A stretch of 42,851 nt of DNA from Ectocarpus siliculosus. Lineage: Eukaryota; Sar; Phaeophyceae; Ectocarpales; Ectocarpaceae. Each line of letters begins with the position of its first letter. The first letter of the stretch is position 1. A model generated the notes under the pieces. That model saw only the letters and a list, made by a program, of their open reading frames with translations. It searched no databases and was not told the origin of the DNA. A program made the translations under genes and the position numbers. This document shows positions 9,640-21,400 of the stretch, piece after piece. The stretch lies in contig FN648633.1 in the NCBI GenBank assembly GCA_000310025.1, forward strand, positions 1-42,851, in the 5' to 3' direction.

Positions 9640-10294
9640 CTTCCTGTGAAGTTTTGACGTTGCGCTTGCCATCGTCGCTGAGGTGTTTGTGGCTTCAAAC
9701 CTTCTCAGCCGGCCTTCAAACTTCTTGCTTGTTGATAAGTCTCCGTGGTAACTTCTCCGCGCATGAGTCATATGCAGTTAGTTATGACCTGCGCTTTGAC
9801 TTTCACGATGGGTATTTTACCTCTTTGTCTTGCATTGGTGAGTACCTGCGTTATACGGAAGGATCGTTCCACGACACAAACAAACGTCGACGTCTCCGTT
9901 TTTTTTTTTGTTCCCTCCGCACTCCTTCCTTGCGGCGGTTTTCACACCGACTTCGAACGTGGGGTGCAATTTCCTCTCTTCGTACCTTGTTCGTCGGCCT
10001 TTTCCATCGTTCGTTATGTATACATAATGTTTATCTCGATTTTTCGGCTGTTCGGTTCCGATAGAGACAAGACTACGGACTGACATTTCCCTTTCACCCC
10101 CGACGGGACCGCGCGCTCGTCGAGTGCCGAAATTCTTCACCACTTCCTTGCCTCTCCCAACACCGTCCCTTCTTCCCACCCCAACAAATCTTCTCCCCTT
10201 CTTCTTTCCTTCCTCCCGGACACTCACCACCATCCGTCCTGGATGTTGGCCCCCAGCCCCATTGGGGGGCGGGCCAATCCTTAACCCTAGTATA
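9640..10294. other. No assigned gene; long open frames on both strands
   Basis: A plus-strand frame is open from 9000 to 10064 and a minus-strand frame from 10233 to 9817. The plus translation is Ser/Phe/Leu/Cys-rich and crosses repeat boundaries. The minus translation is Lys/Arg/Gly-rich. Neither has a recognisable domain. The T+C-rich plus strand accounts for part of the openness. Confidence 0.3.
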
Positions 10295-10552
10295 TATACT
10301 CACAGGATGGTCGTCGTGACGTGATACATTTCTTGTTATTAGTATGGGAAAAAATAAAAAAAAGATGGCTCGATTTTTGGCATTTCTACAGCAGTATGGA
10401 CCAGACGCCGACTGTACATGGAAGTCGTACGAGTGTCGACTCAGTGGTGCTGTCACAGCATCTTCCACGCACTTCTGCCAGTGCTGGTTTGTTGATTGGG
10501 GTCTTGTAGGTCGAGATACAGCAGTGGGATTCTCGGGTTGTGGAGGTAAAAT
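10295..10552 (+). repeat. Dispersed ~257-bp repeat, copy 3
   Basis: Near-identical to 8573-8829. It is followed at 10551-10600 by a block resembling 35223-35262 (CGG(G/A)TTTG, then TTCGG(C/A)ACGAAA), so the unit may be part of a larger dispersed element. Confidence 0.7.
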
Positions 10553-10697
10553 CGGGTTTGCAAACGAATTCAAATTCGGCACGAAAATGGATGTAGGCGT
10601 CTGTCCCGGTAACATGTTGAAATTTGCATACAGCCGATCATTGTCTTTCTCCCTACCGTGAATACGCGAGAACACCGGGAAAGAAAACTTTCGAGAG

Positions 10698-11219
10698 ATG
10701 CCAGAGAAAACTCGAGCCGATCCGACGCCGCCCGCGCCGACGCCGGCGCCAGTCGGAGCTCCAGCGCCAGCCGCGTCACCAGCGCCGGTTTCGGCGATGC
10801 CCAGCGCGGGGGCGGCGGGCCAGCTCTCCCGTCATTACTCAATACTGGTACGAAAGTTTGGGTGACTCCACAAGGCTCCAGCCGCGCGACACCGTGGCGG
10901 GCTGATTGGGCGCGGCGCCCGCGTGGGCCATGTCGTGGTCTTGGCTAACTTCCACGGAGTGCTCCCCGAGGTGGGCGACTACGTGCTGCTGCACGCTGCC
11001 AACCCAAGAGGTGCAGCCTGACCCCCAGCTGCGCCAGCAGCAGCAACCCCTAACAGCAGCAGGAGGAGCGGGATCAGGAGTCCCGCAGACTGTAGATAGT
11101 TCGCAGTCCGCAGCTAGCCAGCCGGTCCGCAGCGGAGATGCGGGTGCAGGCGCAGTGAAGGTTTGCCGCGATGAGGAGTTCGTCGAGCCCCTGGGCACCT
11201 CACCCGCTAACGCGGAGGT
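10698..11219 (+). pseudogene. Decayed Pro/Ala-rich coding segment in three frames
   Basis: An ATG at 10698 opens a Pro/Ala-rich N-terminus (about 56 codons). The most protein-like reading then moves to another frame with a TKVWV motif near 10850, then to a GC3-biased stretch (HVVVLANFHGVLPEVGDYVL, about 10930-10990). It then moves to a Gln/Ala/Ser-rich frame ending at GAG|GTGCGT (11218-11219), a plausible donor. The last AG before CGATGACG near 11331 is a plausible acceptor. Repeated frame changes without splice signals suggest decay. A similar TKVWV block occurs at 34965-34985. No domain could be named. Confidence 0.35.
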
Positions 11220-11369
11220 GCGTCTTGTATGCTTTGCTGTGCTGCTGTAACTTCTGCCGTGTGCTGCGTGACTTAGGGGCTATATGCTGCCCTTGTTTGA
11301 TTTGTTTGTTCTTGTTTTGTTAAAACTCCAGCGATGACGTGGTTTTGTGGTCTGCGGGCATCCGGTTGA

Positions 11370-11900
11370 GGTGCCTGTCCTTCCGCGCTGCCTCTGGTGG
11401 TTTGCTCTCACAAGGTTTGCGGAACAGCACGCACTCGGGATATACATAGTCTATGCATGGCCTGGATTCACGTCGCCGCGCATGGCCGCACGCCTATCGG
11501 ATTGCATCTATCTATGTAAACCGCGGCCGCGGGTTGCCTGCCATACATCTTTCGAAGTTTTGAAATTTGCTTCTCCATGTGGTCGCATCTCATTTCCGAG
11601 GGTAAACTAGTAAGTGCAAAAACAAAGAACAAATAACTGACCCCCGAACAGGCGCGTTTGCCTTGTCGCTGGTCACTGTTTTACGCGACTTGGTGAACGG
11701 CTGCTGTTGTGCTTCACTCTCACGAGGGTCGGTGCACAGCATGTACTCGGGATATTCTATGGCGTCGATCCATGTACTCCACGCGCTACCGTAGGTCGCA
11801 ACTTCTATCTGCCTTCCGCCGCTGGCGACATGCCACACTATTTCCCGAGGAGGCACCCAATACGTATTCCGCACAAGCACATTCCGTCTTGTTTCCACGC
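11370..11900 (+). repeat. Diverged two-copy direct repeat (~300-bp spacing)
   Basis: Phrases near 11395-11460 (TTTGCTCTCACAAGG, then CAGCACGCACTCGGGATAT) recur near 11705-11760 (CTTCACTCTCACGAGGG, then CAGCATGTACTCGGGATAT). Weaker matches follow through TGCC(A/T)T(A/C)CA and TTTCCGAGG/TTTCCCGAGG. No coding assignment. Confidence 0.55.
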
Positions 11901-11949
11901 AATTGCACGTTCGTGGTCTGCCTCACCGATACTTCGGTCACAATAATTT

Positions 11950-12290
11950 TCCGGCGACCGGCAGACGGATTCCGACCCGCGCCAGGTTCACCGCTTATTA
12001 AAAACCGAACGGGGAGCAGCTGCCCCCCACAACAAAGAAAGGCTGGTGTTTACTGCACCACATTAGATATAGGTCCAATATCGTAGGCATCCTTCGCGTT
12101 CGCTACCGCTATGCCTACCCGCGGCGATATCTAGACTTTGTTTCTGTAGGTTCCGACCATTTCTATATCACGGTCCGACCACGCTATGTTCCGAACATGG
12201 GGTGGTGGTTGGTTCTTACTGAGCCCGTTCTACGTATGTAGACTATGCGTATCTTCGGGCGCTGTTGTGTTTGTTTGTTTGTGTGTTTTC
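11950..12290. other. No gene seen
   Basis: No splice-supported exon, repeat array or RNA gene was recognised before the satellite begins. Confidence 0.4.
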
Positions 12291-13474
12291 GCCTTGCCGG
12301 TTCCATCCTCGACAACAGCCACAAGTCGCTATCCTCCGCCTCCCGTGTTGCTATAGAGTACACCCCTCTTACAACCTGCTGTCGAGGCGCAATTGCAGTC
12401 GCTATACCTTTAGTTACTGTGCCCGGTCCGATACGACGGGTGCAAGTCAGAAGTTGCGATCCTTTCCTTCCCGAATTGTTAACGCCCCGCGTACAACTCC
12501 CCACCGAGGCGGACTTCGCAGCTGCTAGATATACGCCGCTGGTAGTGTCGTTAGGGCAAGTCAGAAAATACATGTTATGTGTTTTTCTGGTACAACTTCT
12601 TACAACCCCCATCGGTGCAGAAGTCGAGACGCTATACTCCACCTGCTCTGACGGATGCAAGCTAGCAGCTGCTGCACTCTGCTTGCAGTGTTGCTATACT
12701 CTCCGTTTACAATCCCATCGGTGCAGAGATCCGTTCCCCCCCCCCCCGCCCCACCGATGCGGTGGAGGAATCGAGTTGCTACACTGTTGTGACGGATGCA
12801 AGCTAAATAGCAGATGCAATACTCCGCTTGCTGTGTTGCTATCCACACCGTTTACAATCCCATCGGTGCAGAGATCGAGTTACTATATTCTGCCTCCGGT
12901 TACGGGGGCAAGCAAGCAGTTGCTATACTCCGCTTGCCGTGTTGCTATACAACCGTTTACAACCCCCATCGGTGCAGAAATTGAGTTGCTGTACTCTACC
13001 TGCTGGGTCCAAGCTAGCAGTTGCTATACTCTGCTTGCAGTGTTGCTATACACTCTGTTTGGTGCAGGAATCGAGTTGCTATACTCTACAGTACCTGTCG
13101 TGACGGATGCAAGCTAGCAGATGCAATACTCCGCTTGCAGTGTTGCTATCCACACCGTGTAAAATCCCCGTCGGTGAAGAAATCGAGTTGCTATACTCTC
13201 CCTCCGGTGACGGGGGGTAAGGGAGCAGTTGCTATACTCCGCTTGCCGTGTTGCTACACACACCGTTTACCCCCCCCCCCGGTGCAGAAGTCGAGTTGGT
13301 GTTGTTGATGGCGTGATGGGGGGGAGGGTGGGAAACGCGAGATTGTGTTTGTCCAGTCGCGGTGTTGATATTCACCCGCCGTCCCACCCACCGATGCGGA
13401 GGGGGAATTGGTTAGCTCCCCTCTGCGGGAGGGGTGGGGAACAGGTAAAATAAGTGGATGTGTTGCTGGGATTG

Positions 13475-13574
13475 NNNNNNNNNNNNNNNNNNNNNNNNNN
13501 NNNNNNNNNNNNNNNNNNNNNNNNNNNNNNNNNNNNNNNNNNNNNNNNNNNNNNNNNNNNNNNNNNNNNNNNNN
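13475..13574. other. Assembly gap (100 N)
   Basis: Exactly 100 undetermined bases, the conventional size for a gap of unknown length, inside the satellite. Confidence 0.98.
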
Positions 13575-14393
13575 GACGGGGGCCAGCGAGCAGTTGCTAC
13601 TCCGCTGGCCGTGTTGCTACGTACACACACCGTTTACCCCCCCCCCCCCACCGAACGAGGCCGAAATTGAGTTGCTACACTCAACCTTCTGCGACGGGTC
13701 CAAGCTAGTAGTTGCTATACTCTGCTTGCCGTGTTGCTACACACACCGTTTAAAACCCCCATCGGTGCAGAAATCGAGTTGCTACTCCACATGCGGTGAC
13801 CGGTGACAAGCTAGCAGTTGCTACACTCCGCTTGCCGTGTTGCTATACACCCCGTTTACCGCCAGCCCCCCCACTGATGCCGAAATTGAGTTGCTAAACT
13901 CAACTTGCTGCGACGGGTGATAAGCAGGCAATTTAATTGCTCCGCTCGCCGTGTTGCTATTCACCCCGCGTACCACCCTCCGTCGCCGACAGTGAAGTTG
14001 CTATACTCCGCCTGCTGTGACGTTAGGCTACAGTTATCAGAAGTTGCTGTGTTGCTCGGATTGGCAGGTTGCTGTACTGCTATGCATATGCAGAAATTGC
14101 ATGGTGTTTGTAGTCAATCTATTTGCGCAAGTCAGAAGTTGCTTGCTGCATTGCTGCGTGTTGACATACGCCCCGTCTACAACATCCATGGGCGCAGACA
14201 TCAAGTTGCTATACTCTACCTGCCGCGACGGGGATAAGCTAGCACTTGTTACACTCCGCTTGCCGTGTTGGTATACACCTCACTCCCCGCCCTCCGTCGC
14301 AGACATCGAAGTGCTATACTCCGCGTTCTGTGATGTTGCGCAAGTCAGAGTTTGCTATACTTCCCATTGCTGCGCGCTAGCGTGACGTAGCGC
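13575..14393 (+). repeat. Higher-order satellite unit, copy 1
   Basis: Nearly identical to 14780-15599 (offset 1205-1206), differing by a few substitutions and poly-C length. Its left edge is the assembly gap, so the true left limit is unknown. Confidence 0.85.
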
Positions 14394-14779
14394 TGCCGAT
14401 GCGGTGGAGGAATCGAGTTGCTATACTCTACGGTACCTGTTGTGACGGATGCAATGTAGCAGATGCAAGACTCCGCTTGCCGTGTTGCTATCCACACCGT
14501 TTACAACCCCCATCGGTGCAGAAATTGAGTTGCTGTACTCTCCTGCTGGGTCCAAGCTAGCAGTTGCTACTCTGGTTGCTGTGTTCCTACACACACCGTT
14601 TACAACCCCCCTCCTTCCCCCCCATCGATGCGGTGCAGGAATCGAGTTGCTATGCTCTACAGTACCTGTCGTGACGGATGCAAGCTAGCAGATGCAATAC
14701 TCCGCTTGCAGTGTTGCTATACGCACCGTTTACAATCCCCATCGGTGAAGAAATCGAGTTGCTATACTCTGCCTCCAGT

Positions 14780-15599
14780 GACGGGGGCCAGCGAGCAGTT
14801 GCTACTCCGCTGGCCGTGTTGCTACGTACACACACCGTTTACCCCCCCCCCCCCCCCCAACGAGGCCGAAATTGAGTTGCTACACTCAACCTTCTGCGAC
14901 GGGGCCCAACTAATAATTGCTATACTCTGCTTGCCGTGTTGCTACACCCACCGATTTAAAACCCCCATCGGTGCAGAAATCGAGTTGCTACTCCACATGC
15001 GGTGACCGGTGACAAGCTAGCAGTTGCTACACTCCGCTTGCCGTGTTGCTATACACCCCGTTTACCGCCAGCCCCCCCACTGATGCCGAAATTGAGTTGC
15101 TAAACTCAACTTGCTGCGACGGGTGATAAGCAGGCAATTTAATTGCTCCGCTCGCCGTGTTGCTATTCACCCCGCGTACCACCCTCCGTCGCCGACAGTG
15201 AAGTTGCTATACTCCGCCTGCTGTGACGTTAGGCTACAGTTATCAGAAGTTGCTGTGTTGCTCGGATTGGCAGGTTGCTGTACTGCTATGCATATGCAGA
15301 AATTGCATGGTGTTTGTAGTCAATCTATTTGCGCAAGTCAGAAGTTGCTTGCTGCATTGCTGCGTGTTGACATACACCCCGTCTACAACATCCATGGGCG
15401 CAGACATCGAGTTGCTATACTCTACCTGCCGCGACGGGGATAAGCTAGCAGTTGTTATACTCCGCTGGCCGTGTTGGTATACACCCCACTCCCCACCCTC
15501 CGTCGCAGACATCGAAGTGCTATACTCCGCGTTCTGTGATGTTGCGCAAGTCAGAGGTTGCTATACTTCCCATTGCTGCGCGCTAGCGCGACGTAGCGC
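14780..15599 (+). repeat. Higher-order satellite unit, copy 2
   Basis: Second copy of 13575-14393. The interval between the copies (14394-14779) resembles the sequence left of the gap (about 12753-13220), consistent with a ~1.2 kb higher-order unit. Confidence 0.85.
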
Positions 15600-16367
15600 A
15601 GTGCTTACCGCCCGTCGGTTTGACCAGTTGGATGTTACGATATTCCAGTTGCTGTGTTGCTATTCCCCCGTCTACGCGCGCCCTGTACTCCGGGTGCTGT
15701 GTTGCTATACACACACCCCGCTCGCAAAATAGGCAGATATGCATGGTGCTTGCCGTCAATCTATCTGTCAGAAGTTGCTATACTTCCCCTCCGTCTATGC
15801 AAAATCGGAGTTGCTATAATAACTCACCTGCTACGGTGTTGGTGCCAGTCAGCAGTCGGTATTCTCTGCATGCGGTGTTGCTGCCCACCCCGCTTACACT
15901 CTCCGTCTATGGCAATTCGGAGTTGCCATACTCCAACTAATACGACGTTGTGGCAAGTCAGAAGTCGCTCTGGTATGCTTGCCGTGTTGCTCGAACACCC
16001 CGCGTACACGCCTTCGTCTATGCACAATCGAAGTCGCTAGATTCCCACTGCTCCGGCGTTGGGGCAAGTCAGAAGTCGCTATACTCTGCTTGCCGTGTTG
16101 CTATGCGCCCCGCTTTCATCACGCGAGTCAGCAGTTGCCCCAATCCAATTGCGGTGTCGCCATACACCCGGAGTAGGGGAGCCGCTTCCAGCCCTCCTTC
16201 GCATAGTAGACTATGGACGTACCGTATTGCTTTCGGCGTAGCCAGATGTGGTGAATTAAGGTGCTGGCCACCCGTCTCAACCTATGCAAGTCAGAAGTTG
16301 CTGTGCTTCTGGTTGCTGCGGGGCGTTCGGTATCTCGTGTGCATTACCCAATTCGAATAATCAGTTG

Positions 16368-16372
16368 CGATA
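16368..16372 (+). other. Target-site duplication of element A (CGATA), left
   Basis: CGATA directly precedes the 5' LTR and is repeated directly after the 3' LTR at 28282-28286. Confidence 0.92.
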
Positions 16373-16784
16373 TGTTGAAATACAGCGCATTACTGCTGTA
16401 GGATGTGTGTAGTAGAATAGATGCAGCTGTATGATTGCTGTATGCAATGATACGTACATGCGGTGTGATATGTGACGTGTTTGGTAAAACGTAACATGTG
16501 TGACGAGTTCTAGCGAGGAGCACGAATGAATTGATGGTTGAGCAGAGGATTGTAATTGTAGCGAGATTACGAGGTGTTGCGAGCCCCACCGGGTTCACTC
16601 CCCAACTATCCCTCAACATCTCACCTCTGCAACTGAGCTAGGCTCCGGTGCCACCGGCAGGCAATAATGAAAGTCCCATTGAGGCAATAATGATACCAAC
16701 TTCAGACTCGACGACTACACACAGGCTTAACCGCCTGCAGACACGACCCTTGGGTACAGGGCACCTCGACTACACATTTCTACA
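16373..16784 (+). repeat. Element A 5' LTR
   Basis: 412 bp, starting TGTTGAAATACAG and ending ATTTCTACA. Compared with the 3' LTR it has two extra bases (GACGTGTTTGG versus GACGTTTGG) and CAATAATG in place of CAACAATG. Confidence 0.96.
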
Positions 16785-16800
16785 TGGATGGCATGCTAAC
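16785..16800 (+). promoter_or_regulatory. Candidate primer-binding site of element A
   Basis: TGGATGGCATGC follows the 5' LTR without a spacer. Starting with TGG is expected for annealing to a tRNA CCA end. The matching tRNA was not identified. Confidence 0.5.
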
Positions 16801-18450
16801 TGGTGTCTGAAGAATCAACGAGGCCTCGGCAGAGCAAAACCTTCGTCATCGCGAGATCAGCAGAACAGCGAGGACTGAAGACCGCCGACAACAGCAGCAC
16901 AGGAGAGAAGATAGTACGGCCAGTGGCAGCAGGAGTAATTAACCGGCTGCGCTGAACAAGCACCCCCGGGGGTGGGCTGGAGACTGCTCGGCGGAATACA
17001 AGTCTAACAACTGTGTTCACGCTAGACGAAGACTTGAAGCAGCAAGCACCGGACGGGCATTGAGGGCCCTCACCCCGTGACCGGTAAGTCGTGGGCCAGC
17101 GGGAGCGTGATCATTTCACCCCGTACACGACGGACGTCAGGAAAGTCCTGCCGTGAGTATCGGCTCTGTGTAGTGGCAACCTCTCCGCTGACAAAATTTA
17201 AGTTGTTGCGCCGAGATAAGGTCACGCGGCAGGCAGGTACGCCACCAAACCGAGTCTATAGCCTGTACACTATACACTCGGGTGAGCGATAATCCCTACG
17301 GGCAGTAAAGCGGCGGGGGTGGAGCGAGCGCGATTCCCAACCCGTGTAATCGAGAACTGCGGTCGGTGAAATTTGAGTCCTGATCCGGCTAAATTCACAC
17401 GACGTCTCGGTGGAATTGGTGACGCTGATCCCGTCACAACCACGCGAGAACCCCACCGGTAGAATAAGATCTCCAATCGGCGCCGGTCTACGTCCTGACA
17501 GAGTAGACAGCGCGGCTGCGGACCACCCTACATTAATAAGGAGCTAGGTGCTGGGCAACAAATTTCCTTCATCGAGAGCAGCAGGAGTCACTGCATCTAC
17601 AGAGAAAGGAGGAGCTGCATCATCAGCAGCAGAAGGAAATTCAGCCAAGACTAGAGATAAGTCTTATCATCAACCATCAAGGTCTCACCGAGTGGGTTGC
17701 CGGCACACATACGCATCTCAGGAAGTAAGCCGTTAAGCCGAAGAACTCAGCAGTCACACTACGCACTAGTCTGACACGGAAAGCTGCAGTTGGAATTTTC
17801 TCCCGAACCCTGAAGTTTAAGCTGGTGGATTGGCCAGCGCTTCACAAAAGGGTTGCGCGAGAAAGAAGGGACTGTACGACATTTCCCCGGAGCTGGTAAC
17901 TTGTGCAGCACTTCACAATAGGATCGCGGTGGAAGACAAGAACTGTTCGAGACAAGAAAAGGAGCAGTTCGACGTCACAGGAATTTCCCCGAACCCTGAA
18001 GGCCAGCTGGTAACGTGGACAGCACTTCGACAAATAGGGTGTCGCTGGAAAATATCGAGAGAGCTGTTCGAAAAGAGTTTTCCCCGAACTCTGAAGGAAG
18101 CTGGTAACTTGGACAGCACTTCGACAAATCGGGTGTCGCTGGAATACGAACCGAGCTCGAACGACGACAAGTACGCCACTCTGAGCACCGGAGGTCGCGC
18201 GGAAACGAGAATTGTGCCAGGTTTGGCCACCTGCATCAGCAATTCAAGTCGACATTACAACGAAGAGTACAGTTCTGGAAAAGGAAGCCTCAACATCTGA
18301 GCAAGAAGCCTCAACATCTGAGCAAGAAGCCTCAACTTTTGAGCAAGGAATTTGACGGAGGAACAATTCAAGGGAATTTGGAAAAGGAGAAACTACTGGA
18401 AGGAGAGCCTCGGCATCAGCACCTGGCACCAGTACCCACAAGGATCGACC
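16801..18450 (+). other. Untranslated leader of element A with internal tandem repeats
   Basis: No conserved coding domain. From 17797 to about 18150 there are four imperfect ~80-100-bp repeats built on CCCCGAACCCTGAAG, AGCTGGTAAC, ACAGCACTTCGACAA and GTCGCTGG, which keep the frame 17830-18300 open. From 18283 to 18345 there are three ~22-bp units of AAGCCTCAACATCTGAGCAA. The length suggests packaging or translation signals, which is inference. Confidence 0.6.
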
Positions 18451-21400
18451 ATGGCCCAAGACAGCAAGCACTTCCAACTGCTGAGGAGCCTGCATAAGTT
18501 CAGCGGCAGGGATACGGAGTATCCAGAGTGGAAGTACACGACAAGGAGGACTTTGGCCTTGTATCGGCCTAACATCAACAAACTACTAGGGGAGAACTGG
18601 CGCCCTACTCCTATCTACGAACTACACGATGAATGTGATGACGGTGATCAAGATGATGGAGATGAAGATGGTGGAGACCAAGAACATGAAGATCACGAAG
18701 ACACTGGAGTCCGTGATGACCAAGACTCTGCATACCAAGAAGCTCTACAGCAGCTGCGTTCAGCGGAGTCAGCATCTGTCGAAGCTCGAGAAAAGGCGGC
18801 ACTCGCCCGCAAAGTTCTTACTGATGCTGACGAAGAACAGAAGACCATCATACGAGCGATGAAAGACGCATCGGATACTGCTGAACGACTGGCTGTTCAA
18901 GCTGAGACCATCGTTCGTCTGTACAAGGAGCAACTACCACGGAAGCGTTCTTCGCAAGGCCAACGGGAACCACGAACGAGACGAACAGCTTTACGGTCAT
19001 CATCAATCGGACGTTCCCGTTCTATCGTGAACCAGCAAGAGCTGGACGAATTTGAGGAAGCCGATTCTCAACTATTCAATATCCTCTATCACATATTGAT
19101 TGGGCCAGCTAAATATGTGTTACGGCGACACGCGCCTGTGGATGAATCGAGTGGCAGCGGACTAGCTGTTTGGAAGGAGCTGGAATCTAAATTTCAGCCT
19201 GCCGATGAACACCGGCGGAGAAACCTGGAACGAGAGTTGGAATCAGCTACCATGCGAACTGATACTGATCCAGACATATTCATCACCCATGTCTGGCATC
19301 TCGCGGAGCAACTTCGCTTCATCGGAGGGACCGTCACCGATGAGAAACTTGGGGACATCATACTACAAGGACTGCCAGCGGTGTACCACCTGATTCGGTA
19401 CCATGCTAGTTCGAGGAATGAGTACAACGATCTGGCAGACATCACTCAAACGGCGCGGAACATGTGGTACAACCACAACCGTAAAGATGGCGCCATCACG
19501 ACATTTAAGGATAGGAGGAGTTCTGCTCGTGACGCGGGGTATTCAGCCATAACGGAAGCACCTCGTCAGCCAAGACGCCGAGATGGAGGTTATTCGACGC
19601 CTTCATACAACAGAGATGCGGTGGAATGCTACAACTGCCACCGTTTGGGGCATGTTCAACGGAACTGTCCGGAGCTGTATTCAGGGAGTGGCCGAGCTCC
19701 TACACGGAACTACAGCAGCAGCGGCGGAAACAGGCGAAATGGATACTATTTTCAACAGCGATCGCGGAATAACAATGGGCTTCGAGGATCCAACAACAGT
19801 TATCAGCAGCGATCGAGATCCAGCCGACCTGTACGACAAGTGAGAGACCGTCCTACGCAACGGCAGCAACAACAAAGGCAACGGAAGTGGTGTTCGTTGC
19901 ACAACACCCACCTGCATGACGATTCAGAGTGTCATGGTATGGGCACGCGACATGCATCAACAGGACGAGGAGGGCCGATAACAGAAGAAACACAAGGGGC
20001 GAGACAGGCTAACCCTGTTCGTCACCAAGTCCAAGACGGGGATGGTACTTGGACTTTCAACCCAAGAATGTACAACGGTGATCATCGGACTATCAACAGA
20101 GCTACAACAGCTCATGAGGAGACGAGGGTGTCTCACAACCGGAATGTCCGAATTACGTCGCAACCAACTGAAGAGACAGTGGTTGAAGGTTATAACGGGA
20201 ACCTTGGATACCCATGCGTCAGACGCATGGAGATGGCAGCACAACGAGCTGCTTATGTGGAATTCGATCAAGGAAAATTTAATTTACTGGTGGATAGTGG
20301 AGCATCGGGCCACTACTTGGACAGCGACCTGTTACCGGATCTGGAAAACATTTTGGATGACTTCACGCACATCACTACGCCAACGAAGATCATTGGTGCT
20401 GGAGGAATTGAGCTTGAAGGGATCAGTGAAGGCATCATCAACGTTTTCGCCAAGGATGAAGAAGGAAACGACGGGAGAGTGCGGTTCAAGTGCACAGTGG
20501 TTCCAGGGCTAGGGCGGCACCTGTTCTCTACTGGAACAGCTCAGAAGAAAGGTGCGAATACGATCATGTCAGATCAACCTCGAATCGAGTTGCCGACTTC
20601 TTCGAGAGATGAATCAAGAATCGCCCTGGTGTTACGAGAAGTGGGGACGCTGTATTTCCTGGATGTGCGACTTGACACAAGCCAACGTGAACGGAGACAG
20701 AGGATCCACGAGGAAAATATGAACACGTACGAGAAAGCATATATTGCTGCCCCACGCGCGGAGCCATACAATCTTTGGCATCAGCGTTTGGCGCATTGCC
20801 ACAAGGGCATCATTGAGGCAGCAGCGCGCATTCAAGAAACTGGAGTTAAGCTCACGGACAACTTGGACCCGTGCGAGACCTGCAAACTTCAGAAGAGCAC
20901 CCAAAGGAAGCACCCCAAAACGGCACAGCACACTGCCGTTCAACCATGTCAACGGGTGTACACGGATCTGCTGGGACCAATTTCGCCACCTGCAAAGGGC
21001 GGATTCAACTATGTCAGCAAATTCACGGACGAATATTCCAGAATGAATGTGGTGTACCTGATAAGGACCAAGGACGAAGCCATCGACACACTGGAACGAT
21101 TTATTGACGACATCGTCATACCGAATGGTTTTCGACTGGAGCGGCTTCGGAGTGACTGTGGAGGAGAGTACACAGCTGAGTACTACAAGAAGTTCTGCAA
21201 AACAATTGGAATCGTCCAAGAATTTACGGCACCGGCAACACCGCAACAAAATGGGATAAGCGAGCGGGCTGGACGGACGCTCATGAACATCGTTCGATGT
21301 TTAATGCATGGCGGACAACTACCGGAGTATCTATGGGGCGAGTTGTGCTGCACGGCGGTACACATCACGAATCGCCTGCCGCATGTACATCTGACCAACG

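Larger units (their letters stand above)
12290..16372 (+). repeat. GTTGCTAT-type satellite array with higher-order structure
   Basis: Units of about 100-125 bp repeat the order ATCGAGTTGCTATACTC, then GTGACGG.TGCAAGCTAGCAG, then TTGCTATACTCCGCTTGC, then GTGTTGCTAT, then CACCGTTTACA.CCCC(C)ATCGGTGCAG. They are well conserved at 12.7-15.0 kb and decay toward both ends, where AAGTCAGAAGTTGCT variants dominate at 15.7-16.3 kb. Repeats sit in both coding and non-coding frames with poly-C length changes, so they are not genes. The array is interrupted by an assembly gap and then by retrotransposon A. It resumes at 28287. Confidence 0.9.

Noticed and set aside
9000-10064. 354-codon plus-strand open frame
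   Set aside because: It spans boundaries of dispersed repeats and reads Ser/Phe/Cys-rich. The T/C-rich strand favours openness, and the minus strand carries the conserved basic peptide.
12245-15732. Many open frames within the satellite
   Set aside because: They repeat with the array unit, shift frame between units and include poly-C length variants.
16580-16660. tRNA-like elements in the element A LTR
   Set aside because: The minus strand has TAGCTCAGTTGCAGAG (A-box-like) but GGTTCACTCCC (B-box-like) is on the plus strand. The two do not form one cloverleaf, and both LTRs carry them.
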